From assembly GCF_028858725.1 (NCBI RefSeq), contig NC_084781.1, forward strand, positions 3,666,513 to 3,730,512: DNA of 64,000 bases, in the 5' to 3' direction. Every line of letters starts with the position of its first letter. Position 1 is the first letter of the stretch. Positions 13,501 through 28,500 of the stretch are shown here, one piece after another. The position numbers were made by a program, and so were the translations under genes. A model generated the notes under the pieces. It had not been told where the DNA came from. It made no database searches and saw only the letters and a list, made by a program, of their open reading frames with translations. Origin of the DNA: Colius striatus. Its lineage: Eukaryota; Chordata; Aves; Coliiformes; Coliidae.

Positions 13501-16500
13501 GTGTAACCTGCACTCCCGATTCTTTCTCAACTGAAGACACTCTGCTGTGCCAGCCCTGCCCAGGAGGTAAGTACATCTCACAAGCTTCTTCTGTAGTCAT
13601 TAAACCATAGAACTTCGGGAGACCAAGGTGATGTGATGCTCTGGTAAAACGTGCCTGGTGGTGCTGGAACAGAGGCAGGCTCTTTGTATTACAGTAAAAA
13701 TGGAAGGTAAAAAATGATCCTGAGATAAAGCAGATGCTGTTCAGAAGAGTTCATGAGAAAGAGAATGAAAAGAAAGAAAACCAGGAATCACAGCTGGTTT
13801 TGATAGTCTTTGCTCTTGCTGGTGCTTATGGGAGAGGTCCAGCTGATGTAGCCTTGGGACATAAACTACTGAATGTACGAGTGTTGCTGAGCAACAAGGG
13901 AAGCTTTGGCTTTCTCTTTCCACATAAGGTAGCACTCTCACTCTGTATTTTTTGTCTGATCATCTGTAAAATTGATTCACAGTTACAGCTTTCCTCACTT
14001 CAGGACCTTGATTCACTGGCCATCAGAAATAGCCATTTACAGTGGATACTGTAGGCACTGGAAATCAAATTAGGGCAAACTGTAGAGTACAAGCCCAGTG
14101 AGGATTTGGTAGCCCAAGGTTTAGCTTTCTGTTGTGCTTGTTTCCTGTGATAAAGTGTGGTGGTTTGGTATCCCTCTCAGGCCCTCCATGTAAATTCTGT
14201 GCCATTTTTCAATACAGTACTTGGTAACAGGAGAAGTTCGGTGCTGCAGGTAGCATGTGCCCTCAGACTTCATGTTTCCCAGCCCACCTGAACCCTAATA
14301 AAAAGGCCTTGTAGAGAAAACATGGTGTAGCTATCAATTTGCAAAAGGATGTGTTATGTCACTACAGAAATATAGTTTGTGGTCTGTAGTCCTACCAAGC
14401 TTTTTGTCTCTTCTATAAGTCCTACACTGCCTGTGAAGATGAACTACTTAATGAACAGCTCTAGGTGCCTCCTGCAGAGTTAGTAACTTGATCCTTACGT
14501 CTGTAATTACAGTCTCTCTTATTAAATAATGAAGAGTTACTGTATCCTGGGTACCTTATGTGTCATCTAGTAGAAGAAAAAAGGAGTAGGTAAAGAGATT
14601 GTGCTAGACCACATTCTTAGTAATTTAGTTATAATGGATAGGTGAGAGAACAGAATAGAGGATTTATCTCCAGTGCCTGTTAGATATGAGTAACAAGTAA
14701 TTGCTCTCTGACAGGGTCAGTCATACATGGGAAGTGGTTTTGTGGATGTATGTATGTAACACTATTTACTGTGCTCTGGAGAGGACTAGGGAACTCATTC
14801 TAGCTCCCTTAAAAAAATCAGCAATGCTGAACAGCCACAGACATGTTAGAGCATGGATTTTAGTGACAGATTTGTGAGTGGATTACTATTGTTTATAGTG
14901 TGAGACCAGCCAAAGGCTGCAGTCAGGTTTCATCTTCAGGGTATCACCCACAAAACCTGGAGACAGCAAGTGAGAATCTTGGAGCAGATGATCAACAGGT
15001 TAAATATGTGCAGAGTATCTCATGCTGAGATTCAGTGCTTCAGTGTTTAAATTAGTCCCTCTTGTGCTCTTAAATCTGAGTAAGTCATCCAGTCCAATTG
15101 CAAAGCCCTTAGATGGTAAGGAGTTTGAATACCATCACAAGCAGGAGAGGCCTGAGGATTCCCAGTGTTGTTTTTCATGGTTGGACTGACTTTAATTACA
15201 ACTAATCTGTGTATTTAGTATTATTGCATGTGTGTGAATGAAGTGGCATTGCTACAGTGATACCTGGCAATATATTTCCTCATAGTGGTACTTCTATGCC
15301 ACAGTTAAATCCCTTTTTCTTTTTGAGTTTGGTTTTTTTCCTACTCTTCAAATATCCATCTGGAGTTCAGTAAACCATGTGATGATCCAGTTCTACGAAA
15401 TCTTACTGGGAAAGAAGAATTAATTCCAACTGGATGTGAGCATTTAATTGCTAAATGTACAACTGGCAGAAGGATTTTAAGTGAGAGATGGTGTATTGAA
15501 CTGGATAGTCCTTAGAGCAGTAGCAGGAACATCTCAGCTGATCTTTAATCCTCATGAGCTTGGAGAGAGCAGAAGAACTGGAGTAGAAAACAAGAACAAT
15601 TACCTCTAATGATGCTAACTAATAAAACTCAGTTGGATATTTAGCTTGAAAATTCATTGTATGTTTGAAATCTTAAAATGTCATGACACATGAAGCATTT
15701 GAGGGTTTTTTGCCAACTCAGTTGTACGAAGGAAGAAACATTTTTAGGTGTTTCTTTCACTGCCATTAAGAGAAATTATTTTTAAAGCCTTGTCAAAATT
15801 TGCAGAATGTAAGAGATTTGGGCTGTCTGTAACATGCTGCTTTCAAATAGCGATTGACCTGCTGTTTTCTTCCATTGATTATTTCCCTGCATCTCTGCTT
15901 GTATGGCAGAACCAAGCAATTTATAGTCTTCATGGCAGCTTTGTTTGTATTCCTTAAATGAACATGTTCTTGGAGGAAAAAAACCCCAGCCAATCATTTA
16001 AATAGCAGCCTTCAACAAACAAGAGCTATTAAAATGCTGCTGACATTCTGGACCTGAAGGAAAATGTTCATTCAAAATGAAGCAAACCCAGAAAAAACAA
16101 CCCAAAACTTTCCAGAACTCCCTGTTTTCTTTCCTTGTTTTTACAGCTTGCCATTAATGCTTAAAATGATGTGCAAGCTTGAATATTTGAAGTTTGAAAA
16201 CATTAATGAGCTTCAAAGCTTTCTCTTTTTTTTGTTGGTTAACTGTAGTAAGAAACAATGCTTCTGGATTTCTGCCATGGGCCTCTTGAGCTCCTGTCGG
16301 CATTAAGGGACCTGTCACCTCTCCGCTCTGAGTCTGAATTTTCCAGCATGTTTCTGAACTGCATGATGTTTTCTTCTTCTCTATAGGTCACTTCTGTTCC
16401 GATGGCCTTGCGGTCTCTCCGTGCCCAGCTGGGAGTTTCAAGCCCAAAGAGGGACTTCCCACAGCCAGCAGCAGCTCCTTGTGCTTGCCAGGTCTGTGCC

Positions 16501-19500
16501 ATAAAAGATCTTCATTTTGGACAGTGGGGGATAATAATTGTCACCACAAATGACACTATTTAGTTCATTCTTACAAAGGGGCTGACAGTTCCAGTACTTA
16601 TTTTCTAGTCTCTGGCTCAGACAATCCTAAAGCTGGATGAAAGGAACAGTCTTGGAGTCTTCTGTGGGTCACCAGATTCCTGATGAAGCATTCAGGAGTT
16701 AGAAAGATGACATCCAGAGGTGTTTAGTGTCCATTTATTTCATTGGAACTGCAGAGGAGTTGCACTAGATGACTTTTACAGGTCCCTTCCAACCCAAACA
16801 ATTCCACAGTTCTTACTCAATGTGCCAGCTTTGCAAGTGAGACACCTTTTTAGCACCATTAGCCAGCTTTGAGGAGATGTGCCATGCTGTAATACGGATT
16901 CATTTTCAAGCTCTTTTATAAGTGGAACAGAGGAGCAACATAATTGAAGTAATTTGACCATACACTTTCCCTTTAGAGAATGGGTTCTTTCTTTGTGTGT
17001 GTTTGAATCAATCACAACAGTCCCTGGCCTTCTCTTGCAGCAAGGGGAAGTTAGGTTACAGATTAGGCAAAACTTTTTAAGTTACAACAGTAAAAAAGCA
17101 CCACAGAAGCCTTCAGAAGATGTAGCAGTTCTGTCCTTAGGAATTTTTAAGGTGCCAAGTAGATGAAGCAATGTGTAACGTTCTAAAATGCATGCAAGGA
17201 AGTAGGCATGAGGCTTCCACAGATTTTCAGCTCTATTTTCTGTGATATTGCCTTCTAAATATTTCTGGTTTAGTTTCCTGAATCAATAGAACTTTGTTTG
17301 GCATACAGTAGGACTGAGCCACACTAATGAGTGGGAAACATGTTGGAAATGACTAGATTTTGTGATTTTTGTAATGAGTGAATTAATTTAAGAGGACATA
17401 ACAAAATAGATTCGCTGAAGTCTTCTCTGCTACTGAAATCTTTGCTTAGACATGGAAAGGGAGACCTGGCTTTCTGCTACAGTGCTCACACACAGCTGAG
17501 GCCAGCTCTGCCTGGTTTTAATCATTTTGTAGTACCTCAGCATCTCTCCCAGTGGTATAAAAAAATGCCCCTCTCTTGTTAACAGTGCTGTACAAATGGG
17601 AAAACAGAGTCAGAGGGAGATTTAGGGAATGGGCTCAGTTCATTCAAAAAAATCTTTGGCCCAAGTCCTGAATGTTTCATCCAGGAGCACAAATCACCAA
17701 GTGCACTGCTGGGAGCAGGAACCTAGAGGCTGGTTGCTCAGGCTCCCTTTACATCTCCTGGGCTCCTCCCCTCAGAGAGGTACATGTGCTAAGAAAGGAA
17801 TTATCTCCTTCAAGTCACATCACACATTTTTCTATTTGACCATTTCTTTTCTAGCAAATGACTCAGCTGCCCAAGCAACTTGACTGGTGGATGGGTTTTT
17901 TTTCCCCACTCACCAGCTAAGTCAAAGCAATTGCTGCTTTCTGTCCACTTCTGAAATAAAAACCAGAAGTGTGTGTATGTGGTGCAGCAAAGAGCAAACC
18001 TCACAGCTCATCAAGGCAGCAAAATTCAAGAGAAAGGGCCAGCGGCACCCGAACAAACTCCATAGAAGCTGTAAAGGAAATCAGAGTTTTAAAACTGGGT
18101 TTAATAATGTAAGCTGTTAGGCTATGCCTGTACTACTTTATGTAATGATGTTGTCAGCTCCCTGAAGGAACACTTAGGCATGTGGTTGTGTGCAACACAG
18201 GCACACTGAGTTTGCTGGAGGTATTGCCATAAGCTGGCGAAAGCTTCCTGATGTGCATCTCCAGTGTGCAGAACCCATTCATCTCTGCTCAGAATGCAAA
18301 CAGACACAGCTCAGCTTTCTTCCAGGCTCTCTTCCAACTGAGGCCTAAGCATCATGATTATTAAATGTACCTGTATCAGAGTGTGTTTTAAGGCTGATGT
18401 TTTGTTTTTCATGTGTCTCGTTTCACTTGTTATCTGCTCAGAACAGCGTCCAGGTTGTTTTTCCACTCAGCCACTCGACCACAGTAACATTCAGCTAATC
18501 CAACACCACCACCTTCTGGCTTTGCAGTAACTTTACTCATAGAATCATAGAAACCTTTTTGTTGGAAAAGATCTTAAAGATCTTTGAGTCCAGCCACTAA
18601 CCTAACACTGCCAAGCCCACCACTAAACCACGCTTCATCACCTCAGTGTCCTTCTTGTAGTGAAGGACCCAAAACTGAACACAGCATTAGAGGTGTGACC
18701 TCACCAGTGCCCAGTACAGGGGCACTGTTGGTATGAATGAAGCTCCATTGTACTTTCTTGCTGTAGGTGAAAGCAAAGGAATCATATTTTGTAAGAAATC
18801 ATGTTTTGTCAGCAAGTCACACTCCTTTTGGGACCTTAAAATGTCTTGTCTCTCTGTTTAGGTATTGGATCGTGTTTGGAGTGCCCTGCTGGGTACTTCT
18901 GCCCTGCTGGAGCGAGTTACCCAGTCCCGTGCCAGCCTGGCACACACAATCCTCTCCAAGGGCAGGATGAAGCTGTGGACTGCAGAGCCTGCCCAGCGGG
19001 GAGAGCTTGTACTCGAGCTGGCTTAGCCCAGCCTGATGCTGACTGCTTACCTGGGTAAGCCCTGGTTGGCTTCTGTCCTGTTCACAGTTGTGTGTATGTT
19101 TTGCCTCCCTTGGTTTTGCTTTGTGCATAGGGAGGTGCAGGTGGCATCATCTGCTATGTCAAGATTTGATTGCAGTTTCTGGTGAATCAATGTGGCATAG
19201 ACTGTTCTAGTGGAAGGCGTGGTTGTCTGCTGTTAGGTGTCAAAAATAGACCTGAAGCCAGGCCACATGTCCTACTTATGAGCAACACAACCTGGCTAAT
19301 AGCCCACTTTTGCTGAAAAACGAGTGACACAGCCACTCCATTTCTGCATCATTGGTTGTCAGTTACATTGCTGTCACAAACAGTATCAACTGCTTCAGCT
19401 TCTTCCCAGCTGCAGCATTCATCCTAATACTTTGACAGGTCACAGGGTTTGTCTCCTCCTTGCATCAAAACATTTGTCCCAGCTAACCTGCTGTGTTTTA

Positions 19501-22500
19501 GGTACGTGTGCCCAGCGGGGTCATCCAGCCCTCGTTTGCCCAGCAATGCCTGTCCTCCAGGAACAGTTGGCAATGACTTCAATCTCTTTGATAAATCCCA
19601 GTGTGAAATGTGCCCTGCTGGATTTGTCTGTGTGAGAGGTGTGTGGCTTTATGACAAAGTGAACTGTGTTCTTTGGTAGCAAGTACCACAGAGCCCACCA
19701 GCCCTAGAGCAGGTCAGTGAGACGGTAAATGGGGAAAAAACTGCCCTTTAGTGTTGCTGCAGAGACTGCTGTGCCTGCTGAGCAAGGTCATTTTCATTTT
19801 ACTCAACTTTTCTCACCAAGCAGCATGTTTGTACTGTCTTCAAAGTTTTTAGCTTATTGACAGTCTCTTTAACATCTTTGGGCAGGGGCACCTTGTAGGA
19901 GTCTTGAGTTGATGAGTAATTGCTTTAGTAGCCAGTCGCTGTGATAGAGTCTTTCATCAACAGAAGAAGTAATTATTGTTAACCCATTTTAAGTAGAGAA
20001 AAGCTGTAAAATGAGGAGAAGGCTTAACTCAGGATCATCCCTCAGAGTTGAAAACAGAATGAGGGAACTGGATTGTGTGAAGCCAGCATGCTTACCCATG
20101 TTTGTGCTCACAGGGACAGGGGGCAAACAGAAGCCTCCCACTCCATGCCCAGTTGGTCACTACTGCCCAGCAGGCACAAAGCACCCAACGCAGCACAAGT
20201 GTGCACCAGGCACCTGGAGCAATAGAACAAGCCTGACCTCGGAACAGGAATGTTTTCTGTGCCCTGCAGGCTGGTTTTGTGTAGGAGGAGCCCGTACCCC
20301 CACTGGGATGTGCAGCTCAGGGCACTACTGCCCTCAAGGTAAGCAGCTTTCTGCAGGAACAAAGGAAATGTAGTTCATTTCTGTGAAATGTTGTGAACTC
20401 TGATAAAGTCACAGCTGACTTTCTCAGTGTGTTTTTTGCACCAAAGGCTTTCACTGTGGAGTTGGACAGCTGTTGCTTCTGTGTAGTCCATGCTTTGAAT
20501 CTGTGCTGTCTGAACTGAGCACATCTGTGTCAGTATTTTCTTTCCATTAATTTGCAAAGAATTGAAATGCCCAATCGAGTGTCTGGTACAAGCACAGTTC
20601 TAAATCTGAAGCCTCTTGCAAAGATTCTGCAGCCTTTGCTAAATGGTAATATGTTGTTGTTGTTGTTTTCCAAGCAGTGAGCAGTGATTTTTCTATATAT
20701 AAATATGTATTTACATGTAACTCATGTAAATACTTGATAGCAGTGTAGAACTGGGGGCTCTTATTGCCTTCTGTCTTCAAGGCTGTATTAAGAATCAGGA
20801 TGACTCTTCTCTGTATTTTTCCCTTTTTGCAAGGTGCATGGAAGGGCACACAGTTCCCCTGCCCTGAGGGAACTTACAGTACCAGGCTGGGAAATGGCAG
20901 AGTGGAAGACTGTGCTGTCTGCCCTGCAGGAGCTTTCTGCAGCAGTGGGACCTCCAAGCCAATTCTGTGCCCAGTGTAAGTACACTACACATGCTGCAGT
21001 AGTTGTGTAGGTACAAGAGGCAATATTTCTATATGACATTTCAGAACACTGCAGGTTTTCATTAATATCTTTCTGCTCTTGAAATATTTTCTGGGTCACT
21101 GCTGTTGGTGACTTTCCACTGTATGTTCTCCTACAGAGGAACTTATCGCATGGAACATGGTGCAAAAGTGGCTGCAGACTGCCTGCCTTGTCCTGGAGGG
21201 TATTATTGCCCTGAACTTGGCACTGTTACTCCTCATGCATGTGGTGCTGGCAACTTCTCAGTAAGTATCAATAATTTTATCCTGGATCTGTTTGACATAG
21301 GGACTGAATTTTGGCAGCAAGGGGAACTTCAAGGTGAGCTTGAGGCTTAGAGTGTCTCAGAGGGAGGCATTGGAATGAGCCCATCCACTTGCATGATGAC
21401 TCTGAGTATTTGAGGTGATTGTACACAGTGCTTTAAACAATACTGGCCTCCTATGCTGACCCTGCAAGGAGGGAGTGAAAATGCTAGTCTAGAGAAGGCA
21501 ATCAGGTTTGAAGCTGTTCCAGACATGGTGCTAAAAGTACATATCATATGTATCATAGTGCTCTTGCTGTTATTCCTACTCCAGAGGCTTGAACTGGCAT
21601 TCTGTCACACATCTGGCAGTGGGTAGCTGGGTGAATACTTTGAGTCTTTGTGATGTATTTCACCCTGGCAGGGAGGAGACACCTGTATTTAGTTCCTGCT
21701 CTAAGGGAAGTATTTGATTGCAATGGAATTAAACTGTCAATTGGATTTGGGAGGGAAAACATCTGTTGAGCCTCAGTGGCAGCCCAACTGTTCTCACAAG
21801 CAGATGCCTAAAGCCTGTTTTTCTTATTTATCTGCCCCAAAACTTGTAAGGGTTATCTAGTGATAATTGCCATTTCCTGTTAATGGAAAAAGGACTTATC
21901 ACTCCTGTCAAATGACCCCACTATTTCTGTCTCTGGAACCCATTATTAAGGTTGGAGAGGAGAAAGATGACGGAGATTTATGTATGACAAGTAGACCTAG
22001 ACTATCTCTTGTTTGCAGTTTGGAGTTCAGTGTAACAAAGAAAGATGAGGAGAGATGTGTGTTTTTCTCTGCTTTTGCTGGCAAAGGGTGTTGGATTGAC
22101 TATTGTGAGGATCAGAACATTTTGCATACATAATCCACAGGCAGTGCTGAGGCCTGCTGTTTGTTTGTGAAGCACAGGCTTTCTTGCCTGCAGGGTGAAT
22201 ACACTGAATGGGATGCTGTTTGTTATTCCTAGATTAGGTTAGGTGGCATATTTAAAGAGAAATCTTTGTGTTTCCAGTGGTATTACTAAGCATAACAGGG
22301 AATGTTTTTTTAAGAGCAGAGTCCTGTCATCACTTCCCAAAGGCAATGTCTTTGATCAATGGCCATGTTTTTGTGGATGGTTTTGTGGATGATAGAGTTG
22401 GTTGCATTCATTTCCTTTGTTTTGTGCCTCAGCACAGCTTGCAAACGTGCAGGGGGGGTTTTGTGCTCTAGAGGTGGAACCATGTGCCTTTCACTTGTAG

Positions 22501-25500
22501 GACCAAGGTTCAGCCTCCTGCTTGCTGTGTCTCACTGGGCATTACTGTGCTAGTGAGCACACCAGCCGGGATGTGATGCTCCTTGCCATGATTTGCCCAG
22601 CGGGTCTCCTGTGCCCAGAAGGACAAGCACTTGCTCCAGATGCCAGCACAGATGCCTGCCCAAGAGGATACTTCTGTCCCCAGGGAGATAGTGTAAGTGA
22701 ATCTAGTTTGGTCTTTGGGAGTCACTGTTCTCTCATGGAGTTGGCTGTATGTTAAAGACCCGTTCTCCTATCTCATTTCAAGGGCTTATCTCCTAAGTCC
22801 TGCCCCAACGGGACCTATGGTGAGCAGAGGGGTCTAAGCAGTGCTGATGAGTGCTTACCATGCCCTGCAGGGAAGTACTGCTACAGAGATGGGATCCAGC
22901 CCTCAGGAATTCCCCACCCTGTAAGTATAGCCCAGGTTCTCATGGCCTTTTTTTCCAAAGGCTGCAACTGTGACTGGAGCTTAATACCTCTTTTCCATCT
23001 CTAATTTGCCTTCTACCTGTCAATGCAGGCTATGAAAGAAAGCTGCTGCTCTGCTTGCTGCGGTCTCTAATGAGTTTTGGTGTCTTCCATTGTGATTGTC
23101 TTGTCTCTGGAAAGAGTGAACTCTTGAATCCTAATAGCTGTTAAAAAGAAAAAGGAAACCTTTATTAAGAGTAAAAAAGGCACTTGGATTCTGTTTTGAT
23201 GGATGAATCTGTGCTTTTGTTTAAGAGCAAGGTGATAACTTTTCCCCAGTTACAGCTCTTTTTCACCTTAAAAATATCTTGCCTAAAATAATTGTCCTGT
23301 GTGATCAGGATTTTCGTGCTAAGACTGTGAAATCCCTTCCTTCTTTCCTGCCTCATTTTCTTGCAGAAAAAACAATGCCAGGTTATTCAAATTCTGGATG
23401 AAGCTTGGATCTTTCTGTGTTGAATCTTAACAGATTCCTCTTCCCTACTAGGAAAATGACAACAAAGCCATGCCTGACTGTGTGTTTTGCTTTTCAGACT
23501 GGGGATTGCCCACCTGGCTATATTTGCCCTCTGGGGACAGGATACCCTTTCTCCTTCCCCTGTATGCCAGGCTTCTTCTGGGATAATTCCAGCACAGAGG
23601 GTGAAGACGCTTGCAAACCATGTCCACTTGGGTACTACTGTGACTCTCCTGCCATGTCAGTGCCTGAACTTTGCCCAGCAGTGAGTTATTTGTTCTTGGT
23701 TATCTAATGGAAGAAGCTGGTATCTGGGGGTCCATTTAACAGAGGAGCCTAAAGTGCCATATTAACCTGGCTTTGTTTTACAGGGTTTTTACTGCCTCAA
23801 AGGCAGCTCTACACCTGAACCCTGCCCAGAGGGTACATACAGCAACAAGAAGGGACTATCTGGGGCCACGGAATGCAGCCCATGTGGCCTTGGTTTCTAC
23901 TGTGCTGCTCCAGGACAGACTGGGCCAAGTGGTCCCTGTAAAGCTGGATTCTACTGCCAGGGCAGAGCCCTGACTCCAGTAAGTCACATGGCACTTTTTA
24001 TCTTCCTTATCTAATTGTGCTCCACTGTGTTGGGTTTTTTCACTAGTGCAGTTTGTTTATTAACCCAGTGACTCCAAGAATCACACTTTTGTAGTGCTCA
24101 TGCTCAAGTTCAGGGTGTGAGGAGCACTCATGCTGCCCTCAAAGGAAGCATAACCATGGCATATTTGTCCCTCTACAATACTAACACCCCTTAACTAAAA
24201 ATGTAGGCAGGTGAAAAGGCTACAGGTGAAAAGTTCAGTGGATGTGAATCACAGTGGGATTGTGAGTGTAGAAAGGTCATCTGGGTTTAGTCTTTCTTCA
24301 TTTGCTACATTTCCCTTAGGTAGTTATTGTCTGTTCTCTGTACCACAGAGTATGTGTCTTTTTCTTTTCTACATTGCCTTGGGTTAAAATCAGTATGATG
24401 CCTTAAATATTTTAAGCCCATTTGCTCCCTTTTTTGAGTGCTGCTTTTTCCAATTCCAGATGCCCACAGATGGTGTGACGGGAGATGTGTGTCCTGCTGG
24501 GGCATATTGTCCACCTGACTCTCCCCTCCCTATCCCCTGTCCTCCAGGAACTTACAGCAATGTGAGTGGTTTGAGGAGCCTCTATGAGTGCTTGGACTGC
24601 CCACCTGGGTGAGGATCATCTTCAGAGAGTATATCTCAGTTCTATCCTACTGCAGAGGGTTTGCTCAGCCCTCATTTGTTGTCACAGCAGCCCGTCCTTA
24701 CCTTCAGCCCTCTGTAAGAGGAGCCCACTCTGTTCCTAGAGCTCTGCTGCAAATGCACTATACCTGCATTCTCTGTGACTACTTACCTGTATCAGTAGAT
24801 ATACAACAAGGAACTTGAATTGGCTGAGTTGTGCTCTGTTTTTTTCCTGTTCACTGACTTCTGTCAATACTCGTTATGTCTCTAGTGTAGGACCTAGCAG
24901 CTCTTGCTTAAACATTCTCATTAATACTAATTGTGTAGTCTTTGTAAATCCTTAACATCTCTTTTAGGGAGTTTTTTGTTTTGAGACTGTGCTAAAAAGC
25001 AACTGTTGCTACTCAAGGTTTTTGGTTTGCCCCATATAGGTTGTATTGTGATGGAACAAATAACCAGGCTCCCACAGGACTGTGTGAACCTGGCTACTTC
25101 TGTACAGGAGGTGCCAAAAGTCCTCTTCAGCAAGTGGTGATGGAGGGACATTATTCCTTAACAGGGGCTTTCAAGCCAGAACCGTGTCCTCTTGGCAGCT
25201 TCCAGCCTGTAAGTATGTTAGTATACCCTGTGTAATCTACCTGTGGGGTCAACAGAGCCCTTGGAAAAGTGTGTGAATAGAAATTCATGAGGTGCTTGTA
25301 AGTCATCAGCTTGGAAAAAGAGGGACTTGGGTTTTCTCCTACATTGGCTAATCACCACCTGCTTAGCCTTTTACCCTGTGACAAAACAGCTCTGTGCAGA
25401 ACTAGAAAGAGTTGGATGAGGGCATGAGATCCATCAGTCCAGCTATTATCTGTAGCTTGTTTGACTTGAGTTTATTTCTTGCTTATTTGACTTCTTGAAT

Positions 25501-28500
25501 AGTGCAAATTTAGAAGTGGCCTGAGGAGACTTTAGCCAAGCATAGGTGAATTAACATGTGCATGTGCCTTACTGCTGTATCAGTTCAGGGCTGTGCCTGC
25601 CACTGCTTTGGTGGTGCAAAGTACTATTCAGAGAGCACAGATCTGTTGCATTGGGGCTGCAGTTCATTTGCTTCAGGGTTTTTATTTTGTAGTAAGGAAT
25701 CTCTGGGAGCTGGTAGAAAGTGCAAAGTTTCTTTATTTATTCAGTAATACCCCACATCTGCCAAGTTCTCTCTGTGTTCCCTCTCTAGGACCGTGGTCAG
25801 TCTGTTTGTAGGGACTGTCCAGAGGGTACATTCTGCAGTGAGCCAGGCCTGGCTGCACCCCAAGATTGTCCCAAAGGGCATTTTTGCTTGACTGGAAGTT
25901 CTTTGCCTCTCCCATGTCCAGCAGTAAGAATCAAATATGGACTTGTTTTTCAAGTAGTCATTTTCAGCAGGTTTCCAGTCCCTTGGCAGGAGCCATTCAC
26001 TGGTTCTCTCTTTGTGCAGGGAACTTACTCAGGTGTAGCCAGGGCAGGTTCATGCAAGCCCTGCCCAGCAGGCATGTACTGCAGCATGGCTGGTCTGACT
26101 GAGCCAGAGGGATATTGCCAGCCAGGATATTACTGCATTCAAGGTTCCAGCAGCTCCTCACCTGTGAGTACTGAATATCTTGCATTGCCTCACACCTTTT
26201 GGCACTAGAAAAGCTTTCACAAACCATATTCATTTTATTTTCCTTGCTTCAGATGGGGCTTCCATTTGGAGATCTGTGCCCACAAGGGCATTATTGTCTC
26301 ACTGGCACAACACTCCCAAAAGAGATGCCATGCCCTCCTGGCACCTGGAATGAACAGAGAGGAGCCCCAGATGCCACTTGGTGTCTGCCTTGTGTCCCTG
26401 GGTTTTTCTGCAATATGTCTGGCCAAGATGCTCCTGCAGGACTTTGTGCACAAGGTGAGATGAGAGCAGAACTTCTTTAGCTACTTAGAAATGCAGTTGG
26501 TTTTGAATGGGAGACAAAACTCAAATGCTTTCTGCCTTAAGGCTATTACTGCACAGGAAGGACAAAGACTGCAAAGCCAGAGGATGGCATCACTGGAGAT
26601 ATCTGTCCTCCAGGACATTTCTGCCCTGCAGGCTCAGCAGCACCTTCACCCTGCCCCAGTGGAGAATACAACAATGCCACAGGTCAGGAGCTGGGACTTT
26701 GCAAGGTCACTATGACTTGGGAGAGGCAAACACACAGAGTTTTTTGTTTGTTTCTTTCTCTTTTTATGGGTTTTTTCGGTGGATTTTTTTTGTCTGTGTC
26801 CAAGAATGGCTTTGATAGCTGCTGGCCATCATGAGCATTCAGTGTTTAGAGGAGACAGGGTAGAGAAAGGGGTCAAGGGGGATGTTGTTGAGTTTTTTTC
26901 TCCTGGTGTCACATGTGTAATATATTTCACCCCTGCAACAGCTTGGGCATTAGGATTGTAGCAGTGACACAGTGCACAGAAAGCTCCTGAGCAGTTAACT
27001 AGATTTCCTTGCTGTACTGTCTGCCACCTGATGGTGGGATGTGAAGGTCACTGGTACAGTGGAGCTGAGAAGCCTGCTGAATTAAACACTTCTGGGAGAA
27101 GGTGCATGTTGGAGGGCCAGTTGTTGCAGGAGTGCTTACAGAATAAGTTCAGTTTGATTTCTGCTTCTTTAAGTGCCCAACTAGGCAGAGGGAAGTTGTG
27201 CACATGGTATTTTTCTTCCCCTTTGTTACATGGTTCCTTTTAATTCCTGTACTTCCTTCACAGGTCAAGACAAATGCTTTCCTTGTCCTGCTGGATTTCA
27301 CTGTTCAAAAGGACTAAGGCATCACTGTCCTCCTGGTTTCTACTGCCCTCAGAAAACTGGAATCAGTTTTTATCCTTGTCCTCCTGGGACTTACAACCCC
27401 TCTTATGGACTCAGCCAGGGGGAGAGGTGTCTGCAGTGCCCCGCAGGTGAGGAAACAACCCCAAACTCTGCTTGTCCATGAAGGGCAGTGAGAGAGGGTT
27501 ATCTTTCTGCAAATCTCTTTTCCTGATCTCCTGATGTGTGTTTCACCTCTGGGAAATGGAAGCAAAAAAATACCCAGTCCAAAGAGGTTCCTTGTCCCAC
27601 TAGTAGCATCCCCTAATGAGCCACAGGGGCTTTTTTCAGACCGTGCAGCACAGCAGCTCTCCTGTTTTTCCTCCCAGTTTATTGATACTCTTTTCCCTCT
27701 GTGGTCTTCCAGGAATGTTCTGTGGAGAATGGGGATTATCCTCTCCAAGTGGTCCCTGCTGGCCAGGATTCTTCTGCACAGCAGGTATTGAATTTAGTAT
27801 TCACAAGGCAAAAAGATAAGTGCAAAGTAGGAAGTTGTGGCCCTTTAGGAGCTGGTTTTTGTACATTCTCTGTGTAATCTCTCCCTGGCAGACAGTGCCA
27901 GGATAATCCTTAGGAATGAAGCCATGTGATAAGGTTATGCTCAGTCACATCAGGTGTTTCTCTACTCAAATACCTGCTTTCTCAGACTTGTAGAAGGACT
28001 TAGAGAAAACTGCAAGAAATAGACTCAAGCAAGTTGTCATCACAGGAATCTGGCTGTTGTCAGCAAGTTTCCTGGCAGCTTCCAGATGGTGTTTGAAACA
28101 AGGTTCTGTATTTGTAGGGACAGTAGTGGCAACTATTTTTATAGTGTAGTGGCAACTTTCATCTTCCATTCCTTGTGCACAGTATTCTGTAGCACTGGAT
28201 TTTCTGTCTTGGATACTGTAACTGTGCTGTTCAGGGTTTGTGTTCAATGCATTTCATAGAACCACAGGACCTCAGTTCAGGTGATTTAAATAAGGATTCT
28301 GACATTTACTCTACTTTTAAGGAAAATACTGTGTCCTGTCCCATGAACAGCAACCCTTTTTGTTCAGGATACCTTTGGTTTGTCTTCCTCATGTAGGAGC
28401 AAGTGTCCCAAACCCTAATGGAGCCACAAACACGAGCACTGGTGGCCCATGCCCACCTGGACACTTCTGCCCAGCTGGCACAAGTATCCCACAGCAATGC

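Larger units (their letters stand above)
16492..18861 (+). other. Intron 6, about 2.4 kb
   Basis: Holds two CR1 remnants in opposite orientation (16.75 and 18.54 kb). No Cys-motif exon seen. Confidence 0.65.

Noticed and set aside
13590-13640. 'CATAGAACTTCGGGAG' as an antisense CR1 start
   Set aside because: Similarity stops after a few bases; other such 'CATAGA' sites (28.25, 30.80, 46.75 kb) were rejected for the same reason.
20651-20668. Short (TTG)n run
   Set aside because: Only about five units; not notable beyond background.
27314-27748. 144-codon open frame on the - strand
   Set aside because: It lies antisense over exons 22 and 23 and their intron; Cys/Gly-rich exons often leave open antisense frames. 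No family features.
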